Source: CAZPHU01 sp964419255
GTDB taxonomy: Bacteria > Fibrobacterota > Chitinivibrionia > Chitinivibrionales > CAYFVL01
Reading direction: 5' to 3'
NCBI GenBank assembly: GCA_964419255.1
Contig: CAYQOU010000013.1
Location: 1 to 64,000, forward strand
Length of the DNA stretch: 64,000 nucleotides
Shown piece after piece: positions 24,521 to 33,400 of the stretch; position 1 is the stretch's first letter, and each line of letters begins with the position of its first letter. Made by a program: the position numbers and the translations under genes. A model generated the notes under the pieces. It worked only from the letters and a program-made list of their open reading frames with translations, was not told where the DNA came from and made no database searches.

Positions 24521-26131
24521 ATGAATTCTATGATTTCATATACAGCACTCAATATCATGTTTGCCTTTGGAGTTTCCTTATTATCCGTATACATGATCGT
24601 ATGGGCGTTTCTCAAGACACCGTTGTCTGAGTTTTTCAAGGATCCTCCGGGTAAAAGAAAGATTCACCAGCGAGTGGTTCCACGACTTGGAGGAGTATGT
24701 ATTATCATCTCCTTTCTTTTGACGATCTACCTGTGGCATCTGGATACGATCTGGAATCTTCAGCACCTTCCGGTAACTCTCTTCGACAGCATCGTTTTTG
24801 CCACCTTGACAATTTTTCTGGTGGGTTTTTTGGATGACACCTACATGTTGGAGATCCAGAACAAGGCCAAGTTTCTATTAGAAATAATTATCGCCACGGA
24901 GATTGTTTTTCTGTTGGGGATCAGGCTTGAGATGATTAACGTTTTCGGAGTGATCATCCCTCTGGGGTGGTTTAGCTATCCGTTGACCATACTGTGGATC
25001 GTGGGTGTGGCTAATGCGATGAATATCATCGACGGCATAGACGGTCTGGCAAGCAGTGTGGTTCTGGTGTCTTTCCTATCCATTGCATTGTTTGCGAGGC
25101 TTGCCGAAAACCAGCCTCTTGTCACACTCAGTGTCATTCTGGCGGGAGCAGTGGCGGGTTTTCTGCTCCATAACCGCTCCCCAGCTCGCGCTTTTCTTGG
25201 CGATACCGGCTCACTGTTTCTGGGGATGATTTTAGGGATTTTATCGGTCTATACCGTGACCTACTCCACCGGACAAGGTAGTCCTTATCCTATACTGGTT
25301 ATGTTATTGTTGGTCGGATTGCCGATTCTCGATGTATCGGCAGCCATGGCTCGCAGATATATCAGAGCTTTGACAAACGGAGTAAAATGGACCAGAGCCT
25401 TTGGTTCGATGACGGTTGCAGACAACGGGCATATCCATCATCGTCTGGTATACAGGGGTTTTCAGCATTCGGAAGCGACTCTTTTCCTATCCTTTTTGCA
25501 GGCGACATTTTGCGCTACTGCATTGATTGTCGTGCATGCACCACCGGTTTTCTCTATTCTTGCATCTTTTTATCTGCTGGTGCTCATAATCTGGCTTCTG
25601 ATGCGCCTGTCTTTTTTGGATAGCCTGGAGAGAATAATCTCAAAAAAAATATTATCCGTAAGCATACCACAGGGTCCGTATCATATTGCGGTCGTGGATG
25701 CCGATCCCATTCTCAAACATGCCCTTGTCACCTATGAGCAGCACGACTTTTCTTTTCATTTTCTCAATCGTGAACAGGTTTTTGAGACAAAAGAACTGGC
25801 GTACACCGCAATTATCTTATCCTGCACCGATACAAGCAGCTTCGATGATGATCGGATATTTGCACATCATGTTGCCTTCATAAACGATTGTCCGACAATA
25901 CTTGTCTCGGGTGCAGAAAAAATGCAGCTGCCAAAAGAGAAAATAGAAGCGCAGGGGGTCGTTTTGCATGCGACACGTCCCGTATACATCCCGGCATTAC
26001 TCTATGAGCTCTTTTCCATTGCCAAACACAGAAGTGCCGGTGTGGCTATAAGACACAATCTGATAAATATCACCAAACTCCAACCGATCACCGGATGGGC
26101 ATCTAATGGTAAGAAATTTCCAAAAAAATAG
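24521..26131 (+). CDS. Undecaprenyl-phosphate sugar-1-phosphate transferase (WecA/MraY family) with C-terminal receiver-like domain
   Basis: A 536-residue polytopic enzyme that should start the lipid-linked repeat unit by moving a HexNAc-1-phosphate to undecaprenyl phosphate. The catalytic motifs are intact: VGFLDDTYMLE, GVANAMNIIDGIDGLASS, AFLGDTGSLF and the WecA-type DNGHIHHRLVYRGF. About 11 membrane segments end near residue 370. The remaining 165 residues are soluble and resemble a degenerate receiver domain (GPYHIAVVDADPILKHALVT, CPTILVSGA, RPVYIPALLYELFS), which is not part of normal WecA (about 350 residues). It overlaps the next gene by 26 bp, and that gene also encodes a receiver-like domain. 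Confidence 0.82.
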   Translation: MNSMISYTALNIMFAFGVSLLSVYMIVWAFLKTPLSEFFKDPPGKRKIHQRVVPRLGGVCIIISFLLTIYLWHLDTIWNLQHLPVTLFDSIVFATLTIFLVGFLDDTYMLEIQNKAKFLLEIIIATEIVFLLGIRLEMINVFGVIIPLGWFSYPLTILWIVGVANAMNIIDGIDGLASSVVLVSFLSIALFARLAENQPLVTLSVILAGAVAGFLLHNRSPARAFLGDTGSLFLGMILGILSVYTVTYSTGQGSPYPILVMLLLVGLPILDVSAAMARRYIRALTNGVKWTRAFGSMTVADNGHIHHRLVYRGFQHSEATLFLSFLQATFCATALIVVHAPPVFSILASFYLLVLIIWLLMRLSFLDSLERIISKKILSVSIPQGPYHIAVVDADPILKHALVTYEQHDFSFHFLNREQVFETKELAYTAIILSCTDTSSFDDDRIFAHHVAFINDCPTILVSGAEKMQLPKEKIEAQGVVLHATRPVYIPALLYELFSIAKHRSAGVAIRHNLINITKLQPITGWASNGKKFPKK

Positions 26132-26585
26132 ACCTCGACTGCTGATTATAAGCAAAAACAGTGAAGTACGTCACGATCTGGTAACTCTTCTTACCGGTTA
26201 CGGATATTACGTTGACTATGTGGATAACAGGGAAGATGGCATCCACAATTATCGTGAGCATAAACACCATATTGTCATAATGGATGTAGCGTCCCTGCCG
26301 TCTGATCCTGAACGTATGTTTTCTCTTTTTCAGGCTTATAAGAAAAACCCAGTCATTCTTGTTGCTGCTCACAAGCAGCAGGAATATATGGTTTATCCGT
26401 ATATGCAACAAGGGGTATACGATATCGTTCAGCTCCCCCTGAAAATACATTACCTGCGTTTCATTTTACGCCGCCTGGTCGAGCACAGCAGAATGGAGGC
26501 GAAAAATGAGTTCATGAGAAGTTTTCTCAAACTCCTTTTCTTCATCTCCCCTGCATGGCTGACTCTGATATTCATTCTGCTTTGA
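26106..26585 (+). CDS. Receiver-like domain protein with C-terminal membrane anchor
   Basis: 159 residues. Residues 10-125 read as a CheY-like receiver: RLLIISKNSEVRHDLVTLLT, HIVIMDVASLP with a candidate phospho-Asp, PVILVAA, then GVYDIVQLPLKIHYLRFILR. The acidic pair after strand 1 is replaced by SKNSE, the Thr/Ser by Ala and the KP motif by LPLK, so phosphotransfer in the usual way is doubtful: a pseudo-receiver. A hydrophobic segment (LKLLFFISPAWLTLIFILL) ends the protein, anchoring it at the membrane with no output domain. It overlaps the sugar-phosphate transferase gene, suggesting a direct regulatory partnership. Confidence 0.6.
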   Translation: MVRNFQKNRPRLLIISKNSEVRHDLVTLLTGYGYYVDYVDNREDGIHNYREHKHHIVIMDVASLPSDPERMFSLFQAYKKNPVILVAAHKQQEYMVYPYMQQGVYDIVQLPLKIHYLRFILRRLVEHSRMEAKNEFMRSFLKLLFFISPAWLTLIFILL

Positions 26586-26637
26586 TACCACAGCGGTACA
26601 GTTTTTGCAAATTATTTTTATGTAAAGGGGTTGATGA

Positions 26638-27519
26638 ATGAACATCTTAACTTTCGACATAGAAGACTGGTTCCATATACTTGACAACACCAACACAAAG
26701 ACTGCCCAACAGTGGACCAGGTTCCAGACTCGAATACATGCAAACACCGATCGTATACTCGACCTGCTTACCAAAAAGAGTCAAAAAGCGACGTTTTTCT
26801 GCCTCGGATGGGTCGCTCGATGTTATCCCGAAATCATAAAGGCTATCGATAATGCGGGCTTTGAGATTGCTTCTCATTCCGATATGCACCAGCTCTCATA
26901 TGAGCTTGACCCGAAATCCTTTAAAGAGGATGTTCACCGGTCAATTGTTTCGATCGAAGATGTTATCGGTAAGCCGGTCAGAGCGTTTCGAGCACCCGGC
27001 TTTTCTTTACGTGAAGATAACATCTGGGTGCTGGAGACACTCTTTGAGCAGGGTATAACTCACGACAGCTCAATTTTCCCCGCTCCGCGCGCTCATGGCG
27101 GATTCCCCTCATTTGGCACTGCCGAGCCGGCATTCATACAAATGGGCTCATACAAGCTTAAGGAGTTTCCGATCAATACATTCTCCTTTGCCGGAAAAGA
27201 GCTGGTGTTTTCAGGTGGTGGTTATTTCAGACTTCTCCCCTATGCTGTGATTAAGCATCTGATGAAAAAAAGTTCGTATGTGATGACATACTTTCATCCC
27301 AGAGATTTTGACCCCGATCAACCCGTGCTGGATGGCTTGCCCGCGATCAGAAGATTCAAATCATATGTCGGGTTGGGCCGGGCGTTTGATAAGCTTAAAT
27401 CATTGCTAAACGATTTTACCTTCTCAGATCTTTCGCAAGCCGATGCGCAAGTCGATTGGAACGAGGTAAAGGATATTTCTTTAAAATTCGCTCCTTTGAC
27501 AACGGGAGGTACCCGATGA
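26638..27519 (+). CDS. Polysaccharide deacetylase (NodB-like, DUF3473 C-terminus)
   Basis: 293 residues. The NodB catalytic residues are visible: TFDIEDWFH (Asp pair region), ASHSDMHQLSYE (metal-binding His), RAFRAPGFSLREDN and the TYFHPRDFD near the C-terminal DUF3473 segment. This subtype is common in exopolysaccharide loci and deacetylates N-acetylhexosamines of the polymer or its lipid-linked precursor. No signal peptide, so likely cytoplasmic. GGGGTTGATGA precedes the start; the stop overlaps the epimerase start by 4 bp. Confidence 0.85.
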   Translation: MNILTFDIEDWFHILDNTNTKTAQQWTRFQTRIHANTDRILDLLTKKSQKATFFCLGWVARCYPEIIKAIDNAGFEIASHSDMHQLSYELDPKSFKEDVHRSIVSIEDVIGKPVRAFRAPGFSLREDNIWVLETLFEQGITHDSSIFPAPRAHGGFPSFGTAEPAFIQMGSYKLKEFPINTFSFAGKELVFSGGGYFRLLPYAVIKHLMKKSSYVMTYFHPRDFDPDQPVLDGLPAIRRFKSYVGLGRAFDKLKSLLNDFTFSDLSQADAQVDWNEVKDISLKFAPLTTGGTR

Positions 27520-28508
27520 GTTCGCTTGTTGTGTTTGGAGGATCGGGATTTGTGGGTACTCACCTGACAAATATGCTGGGAGATGCGTTCGAAAGGATAT
27601 ACATTGCGGATATACGCAGCCCGGGATGGCATCTAAAAGAAACCGCCGTCACTAATCCACGGGCAACATATGTATACTGCGATGTGCGAAAACCCATTGA
27701 CCGTTCTCTTTTTGATTCAGACGTTACCGCCATTATCAATTTGGCAGCTGTACACACCAGCCCCGGACACGAGCCTCATGAATATTTCGAGACAAATATC
27801 ACAGGAGCCCGACATGTTTGCGACTATGCATCTGATGCAGATATAAAACGGATTGTGTTCACCAGCTCCATTTCCGTGTACGGGCCCGGCGAAGATGAAA
27901 AAACGGAGGATACCGTTCCCATGCCGGCAATACCCTACGGCTCATCGAAAATCATTGCGGAATATATTCACCGCGAATGGTTGTTTGCCGGTTCTGATAG
28001 AAGACTTTCGGTGGTTCGGCCTGCTGTGATTTTCGGTATCGGAGAAGGAGGAAACTTTACCCGTATTGCAAACACGCTCGAAAAAGGTATATTTGCCTAT
28101 CCGGGGAGAACGGATACGGTAAAAGGATGTCTATATGTAAAAGATCTGTGCCGGTATATTCTCCAGCGGCTCGGAGAGGAAGAGCATTACAGTCTGGTAA
28201 ACTTTTGTTATCCTGAAAAAATTACTATCCAGCAGATCGTGAGAAGCTTTAAGAAGCAACTCGGCTATAAGGCGCCGGAGTTTGTCATCCCGTGGGTTTT
28301 TATCAACGGTGGGGTTTCAGTTTTGAATACCCTCAATATTCCATACGTTAGACGCATGGGCATTGTACCCGATCGTCTAATTAAACTGGTTAAATCCACC
28401 AACATAAGCTCAAACAAGCTGAAGCAGACTGGATTTACCTTTCAGTATCCTTTGGATGAAGCGCTTGCAGACTGGTCAAAGGACTGTAACGGCAAGACAC
28501 TCTATTAG
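27516..28508 (+). CDS. NAD-dependent sugar epimerase/dehydratase
   Basis: An extended short-chain dehydrogenase of 330 residues. Gly-rich NAD site VVFGGSGFVGTHL at the N-terminus, TSSISVYGPGE (catalytic Ser), and the YGSSK Tyr-Lys dyad are present, with RPAVIFGIGEGGNF after. It likely makes a nucleotide sugar for the locus; the exact product is not clear. The ATG at 27516 has GGGAGG upstream and overlaps the deacetylase by 4 bp, and is preferred to the longer frame from 27456. Confidence 0.85.
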   Translation: MSSLVVFGGSGFVGTHLTNMLGDAFERIYIADIRSPGWHLKETAVTNPRATYVYCDVRKPIDRSLFDSDVTAIINLAAVHTSPGHEPHEYFETNITGARHVCDYASDADIKRIVFTSSISVYGPGEDEKTEDTVPMPAIPYGSSKIIAEYIHREWLFAGSDRRLSVVRPAVIFGIGEGGNFTRIANTLEKGIFAYPGRTDTVKGCLYVKDLCRYILQRLGEEEHYSLVNFCYPEKITIQQIVRSFKKQLGYKAPEFVIPWVFINGGVSVLNTLNIPYVRRMGIVPDRLIKLVKSTNISSNKLKQTGFTFQYPLDEALADWSKDCNGKTLY

Positions 28509-28648
28509 GTCCGGAAAAACAGAAGAATTAAAGATCCGGAGTCAAAAAACCAGAGAATCAGAAAACAAAAACACACAGACAGGCAATGCGACAAAAAGCG
28601 TGCCAGCCTCCCCGGCAAAAGCTCAAAATTCTGGAGCACAGGTAGTAA

Positions 28649-30664
28649 CTATTGAATGCGTATACGTCTGGAAAAAACATTACCATTATGGCGCAAACGC
28701 ACAAGATACATCTGATTTGCCAGTCCCCTGCTCCTCAGTGCTTGTTTCAAATCAATCCGATGAATTCCGGCACCCATTCTCTTACCGTTCAGCACCGATA
28801 TACGTTTTCCCATCATATCAAAAACGCTCAGATCAACTTTTCCTGCCGTGGGTAGACTGTATTCCAAAACGGTTCCCCGGATATCCACGGAAAGTGACGA
28901 AAAACTGCCGAGGTGCTCTTTTTCCTCAAATACCACCGCCACCGGGTTGAGATCCTCAACCGGAGCGGCTTTCTTAACCAGGCGTATGGCATCTGCACAG
29001 GAACCTTCATTGCCGTTTGTCCCGCTATGTAAACGGATTTTTGCAGATCCGCTGAAGCAAAAGGAACCGAGATAGTTCCATTGTGCCCCCCTTTGGCTCT
29101 GATCGATACTGTCTACGGTGATGATTCCGCTGTCACATTCTATCCGGTAGCTGACGTCGGTGGGACGTCCCTGCGCCTCCGTCCAGCAGGCAAAAACCTC
29201 ATAAGTACCATCTATTCTGGTGTCACTGACCTCCCATTCAAACCATTCTTCTGAATTGGATTGTGTGTAGAGGTAATCATCCCCATAATAGCCGCTGAAA
29301 TGTCTGGAGCTGATCCATCCCGCAGAGGCAGAGACTGCTGAATCCGCATTGTCCAGTATAAGCGAATCCAGCGGCTTGCATACGCGTAACCTTAAGGTAA
29401 AGATTTCCTGCTGCTGCTCCGAGGAAATATCAAGAACAACAGAATCATTCTGAGGCTCGGATGGTGCCGTACCGCTTATGGTGCCATTTTCCAGATTTAT
29501 CCATGATGGAGCATATTGAAGCTGCACTTCTGCAGAAGGATTCTGAGATAAATCCAAGCTGTAGCTGAGTGGCTTTTCGACAACAACATCCGCATCGTCC
29601 GAAACACTCCGGAGGAGCCCATCACCTTGACGTAGAGGTACCCCTCCGCTTACATTACCATCTTTGTCAATGACAAAAACATACGCGAGTTCGTTTTCAT
29701 TGAATGTGCCCATTTGTATGCGGGCTTCTATGTCGTTTTCACTCCACTGAACCGGAAGTGCCACTGTCAATCTGGTGCATTGTTCATACACCGGATGATC
29801 TCCGATTTCTATCCGAGCACGCGCGTCCTCACCCGATGCGATATACACATCATCAAACATGGGATGACAGTCAGGAGTCGTCCGCCCATAGCCGTTGATC
29901 CTCACTTTTTCAAACATATCCCCCTCATTACACTGCACCTGTGTTGCAGGACGGGCAGTCAGAGTTTCAATGCCGTCAGCACCCAGCTCATGAACATATA
30001 TCTGTCCCGATTCATCCGCACGCCCCCTCACCCAGGCCCACAACCGCAGCCACTCACCTTTTTCAAAGCTCCACTGCCGTTCCAGAGTTCCATGCATGCT
30101 GCCTGTTGGGGCCGGCCCAAGACAATCGTCATTTCCGTCCAGAAAAACAGTGTTGCCGACCAGCACGGGCAAAACCAGATCATCATCGACGGTACTGCTG
30201 CCCTGCACCCACAGCTGCTTCCAGTTTATTCCATCCGCGGTACCTTCGCCGGGATAATTGTCCTGCTCCGGCAGGTAAATCCACCAGCTCACAAACAGAT
30301 CGGTATCCCCCCCATCGGGCAATAACGCCTCTGCGTATTTTCTGTACCCATCACTCATGTCCGCTCTGAAAGCTAAACTACCGCTGACCGAACTCTCGGA
30401 TGAATAGGAGGGGTTTCCAGCGGTAGCATTCCATGCCCCGTACCTGGCTGAGCCTTCGCCGGTGTATATGTCCTGCCCGTCGGCTCCATTCTCAAAATCA
30501 TCGAAAAGAACGACCCGAGGCCCCCGAGAGCCAAATTCACTCCCTTTTATGCGGATAAGGGCATCCTGTTGCATTATTCCGATAACCTCATCCACCACAG
30601 GCTGACTGGAAACAAGAAAAACTGCACAGCTAACATACAGGAGCATTTTAACGCTTAAATTCAT
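28649..30664 (-). CDS. Secreted jelly-roll protein with golvesin-like and type IX-like sorting domains
   Basis: 671 residues with signal peptide (MLLYVSCAVFLVSS). Residues about 20-330 match the paralogue encoded just upstream (shared FDDFENGADGQDI-like, GSLAFRADMSDGYRK, GINWKQLWVQG, DDDLVLPVLVG, LDGNDDCL, INGYGRTT, FDDVYIASGEDARARI) and probably form a concanavalin-like beta-sandwich, as in lyases or lectins. A linker with an Ig-like putative cadherin part follows, then a golvesin-type domain (SSRHFSGYYGDDYLYTQSN), and a C-terminal region of about 80 residues (LEYSLPTAGKVDLSVFDMMG, AGIHRIDL) like Por-type sorting tails. Likely cell-surface polysaccharide binding or cleavage. Last gene of the leftward locus. 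Confidence 0.65.
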   Translation of the reverse strand: MNLSVKMLLYVSCAVFLVSSQPVVDEVIGIMQQDALIRIKGSEFGSRGPRVVLFDDFENGADGQDIYTGEGSARYGAWNATAGNPSYSSESSVSGSLAFRADMSDGYRKYAEALLPDGGDTDLFVSWWIYLPEQDNYPGEGTADGINWKQLWVQGSSTVDDDLVLPVLVGNTVFLDGNDDCLGPAPTGSMHGTLERQWSFEKGEWLRLWAWVRGRADESGQIYVHELGADGIETLTARPATQVQCNEGDMFEKVRINGYGRTTPDCHPMFDDVYIASGEDARARIEIGDHPVYEQCTRLTVALPVQWSENDIEARIQMGTFNENELAYVFVIDKDGNVSGGVPLRQGDGLLRSVSDDADVVVEKPLSYSLDLSQNPSAEVQLQYAPSWINLENGTISGTAPSEPQNDSVVLDISSEQQQEIFTLRLRVCKPLDSLILDNADSAVSASAGWISSRHFSGYYGDDYLYTQSNSEEWFEWEVSDTRIDGTYEVFACWTEAQGRPTDVSYRIECDSGIITVDSIDQSQRGAQWNYLGSFCFSGSAKIRLHSGTNGNEGSCADAIRLVKKAAPVEDLNPVAVVFEEKEHLGSFSSLSVDIRGTVLEYSLPTAGKVDLSVFDMMGKRISVLNGKRMGAGIHRIDLKQALRSRGLANQMYLVRLRHNGNVFSRRIRIQ

Positions 30665-30797
30665 AGGCCTCCGATTAGCACGAAAAAACGGGAGATCGAT
30701 TTAATAGCTTAAATTGGCAAGATTTAAAAAAACGCGCATATTGGTAGTATACGAAATGAATAGTCACATCTATGAAGTAATCTTAAAAATGCGCACA

Positions 30798-31850
30798 TTA
30801 TCGCTTTAGAGGGACCCCATCGCTGATTCTGCCCTTCGAGTCCACCACAAAGAGGTATAAACCATGACCGGTTTTTTGTGGCAGGCGATAAATTTCCGTC
30901 GTAATTGAGGAGTCTGACCATTTTTGGATAACCGTGATAGCCAGATCGGTGCATTTACGGTAGTCAGGGGCATTACCGAGAACGATTCGTGCGCGTGCAT
31001 TTTTCCCCGTCGCAATATATACATCATCGTACAAAGGCCTGCTGTTTTGTGTCTGTCGTCCGTACCCGTTTACATACAGACGCTCAAACATACTTAAAGG
31101 AGTACAGAAAATCTGAACTCCTTTTCTTTTGTCTATCGTACTTACCCCATCGGTGGTAAGCTCGTGAAGCGTTAATTCTCCCTCTTTGAGGTGACTGGCG
31201 AATACATAGGCCCAAAGACGGTGCCATCGTCCCTTTTTAAATGTCCACTGTTTTTGCGGTGTTTTTGGTGAGCGGTGAACACTCACCGCCGAGAGGCAGT
31301 CATCATTGCCGTCAATCAGGATTTCCTTTCCCACCTTAACCGGCACCACCAGATCGTCATCGGTGGTGTTTTCTCCCATGATCCAGAGAAGTTTCCAGTT
31401 TATTCCGTGGGGGCTTGTTTTACCCGGAAAATGATCTGTATCGGCTAAATATACCCAGTAGGAAATAAAAAGCATGCGTTCACCGTCGCCGTGAAATGTA
31501 GATTCCAGAAGGTTACGATACCCGCTACTCATATCGGCCCGCATGGCAAGATTGCCTGACACGGATGTTTTTGAGGAGTAGGTCACGTTGCCCTCCGTCC
31601 TGTCCCATCCTCCAACAGTCGCGCTGCCGGGCCCCGTTTTGATATCGTTTCCATCGACTCCCTTTTCAAAGGTGTCGAACAGATGAACGGTGGCTCCCCT
31701 GCTGCCAAATCCGCGTCCCTTTACTGTCACTATATTCTCATTCGTCTTATAGTCTAAAGAGTCAATAAGCGGTCGCTTTGCGTAAGCGAGGCAAAAAGCC
31801 GAGCAGATAGTGCTTAGAAAGAAAAGTATTCTGATGGATGTATTTGACAT
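30798..31850 (-). CDS. Secreted jelly-roll protein, paralogue of the neighbour
   Basis: 350 residues with signal peptide (ILFFLSTICSAFCLAYA). It shares with the first half of the next gene product the blocks FGSRGATVHLFDTFEKGVDG, SSGYRNLLES, HGINWKLLWIMGENTTDDDL, IDGNDDCLS and LYVNGYGRQT followed by DDVYIATGKNARARI, but it stops before the golvesin and sorting parts. This pair arose by tandem duplication with later domain gain or loss. Candidate polysaccharide lyase or carbohydrate-binding protein acting on the polymer made by the locus; no catalytic residues can be assigned by eye. Confidence 0.6.
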   Translation of the reverse strand: MSNTSIRILFFLSTICSAFCLAYAKRPLIDSLDYKTNENIVTVKGRGFGSRGATVHLFDTFEKGVDGNDIKTGPGSATVGGWDRTEGNVTYSSKTSVSGNLAMRADMSSGYRNLLESTFHGDGERMLFISYWVYLADTDHFPGKTSPHGINWKLLWIMGENTTDDDLVVPVKVGKEILIDGNDDCLSAVSVHRSPKTPQKQWTFKKGRWHRLWAYVFASHLKEGELTLHELTTDGVSTIDKRKGVQIFCTPLSMFERLYVNGYGRQTQNSRPLYDDVYIATGKNARARIVLGNAPDYRKCTDLAITVIQKWSDSSITTEIYRLPQKTGHGLYLFVVDSKGRISDGVPLKR

Positions 31851-31885
31851 GTTGGCAATCTCTGTTTATTTACACTAAAATTGTA

Positions 31886-33379
31886 TCACTCTTCGCTCAA
31901 TGCTTCTGCAGGTATTTTCTTTCTTCGGACAAGAGCATGCACCTTCTTTTTCGCCAAAGCAAGCTCTTCTCGAGTCACTACTCCTGAGAAAACAACCGTC
32001 GCAACGTATGCAAGGAAAATCAGCGATCTCACCCCGATACTGAGAAAGAGTTTTCGGGGGGCGAAAAATTCTGCGGCAGCATAGGCCAGACCTGCAAAAC
32101 CAAATACTTTGAATACATGTAGCATTCTAAAATTTATGGGATACATCTTCTGAGCAAAAAGATAATTGAGCACAACGGTTATAAGGTAGGATGCGTTTAG
32201 AGAGATCAATGCACCCCAAATCTTGTATCTGGCGATAAGCAGGAAATTAAGCCCTATATTTACTGCGCCTGCTATAGCATTGATCAGCGTGATTATTTTT
32301 GTCTTCTTCCGGATCATTATACCGGTTTCGAAATGGTATTTGATACCGAAGATGATCATCCCCAGAGCATACAAGGGTACAAATTCTGAAGCAGCATGGA
32401 ACTTTTCATCCGTCATGATTCGTACAATATCTCTTGCAAAGATAGACAGTCCCAGCCCAGCCGTACCCACGGTCAATATATAATAACGCAAAACAGTTGC
32501 ATACACCTCTTTGGCATTATCCTGCTTCATGATGGCAAAACGGTGCGGCAGGTAACTGGCCAGAAATGGAGCAGTCATGAGGATATGAAGTGATGTGCCA
32601 ATTCTTTGTGCCAAGGTGTATAAGCCGGTCAGAAGCGGAGTAAAGTAGAAATTAATAAAGAACTTATCCGACTGATTCACCAGCACCCGCGGAATATTGG
32701 AGAAAATAAGCGGATAGGCAAACAGCATCATCTCCTTTGCCACCTGGCGGGAAAAGGCCACACCGGTGGTAAACAGAATGGGAACAGTCAGTAAAATTGA
32801 AAATGTCGCCTTGGTGATCAGAGACGAATAGAATATTCCGATAACACCGGTTTTATACACAACCACAAACAGTATGTTAAAAGATATCAGCATCAAAAGC
32901 CGCGTGAAAGAAACTATGACGTATCTTGTCGATGCGGCTTTTATTCTCATATAGGCAAGTCCAATCTCTACGTTAAGTTCAAATACCATTGCCGCAGAAC
33001 CGACCATGAAAATGTTGGTATACCGCCGTGTATCGAAAATCAACAACGACAGCTGTTCTGAAGACAGAAACAATAGAATTAGCCCAACTGCCGAAAAACC
33101 AAATGAGAGAAGATAGGAGGTCGAAATCACTTTCTTGCGTTTTTCTTCATCATCCTTGTCGTAGTAAAAACGTGCCATAGCGGCACTTACCCCCAGGCCC
33201 AGGACGATACCGATCAGCTCCATCGATATGTTTACAAGCGACATAATACCGTAGTCACTCGGTGAAAGATACCGGGTATACACAGGCAGTAACATAAAAG
33301 ATGCAGCCTGGCTGACTATCGCCCCAATACCGTAAATACTTGTATGCTTCAGAAGAAACTTAAATTCTTTTATTTCCAA
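31886..33379 (-). CDS. wzx: Oligosaccharide flippase (Wzx/MATE-like)
   Basis: A 497-residue protein with about 14 hydrophobic segments of the polysaccharide biosynthesis/export family (opening FKFLLKHTSIYGIGAIVSQA, then LLPVYTRYLSPSDYGIMSLV). It should flip lipid-linked repeat units across the inner membrane. The start is a TTG with AAAGGA upstream. It sits 21 bp downstream of the GT2 gene in the leftward operon. Confidence 0.87.
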   Translation of the reverse strand: MEIKEFKFLLKHTSIYGIGAIVSQAASFMLLPVYTRYLSPSDYGIMSLVNISMELIGIVLGLGVSAAMARFYYDKDDEEKRKKVISTSYLLSFGFSAVGLILLFLSSEQLSLLIFDTRRYTNIFMVGSAAMVFELNVEIGLAYMRIKAASTRYVIVSFTRLLMLISFNILFVVVYKTGVIGIFYSSLITKATFSILLTVPILFTTGVAFSRQVAKEMMLFAYPLIFSNIPRVLVNQSDKFFINFYFTPLLTGLYTLAQRIGTSLHILMTAPFLASYLPHRFAIMKQDNAKEVYATVLRYYILTVGTAGLGLSIFARDIVRIMTDEKFHAASEFVPLYALGMIIFGIKYHFETGIMIRKKTKIITLINAIAGAVNIGLNFLLIARYKIWGALISLNASYLITVVLNYLFAQKMYPINFRMLHVFKVFGFAGLAYAAAEFFAPRKLFLSIGVRSLIFLAYVATVVFSGVVTREELALAKKKVHALVRRKKIPAEALSEE

Positions 33380-33400
33380 GGTTTTCTGTCCTTTTCATCC

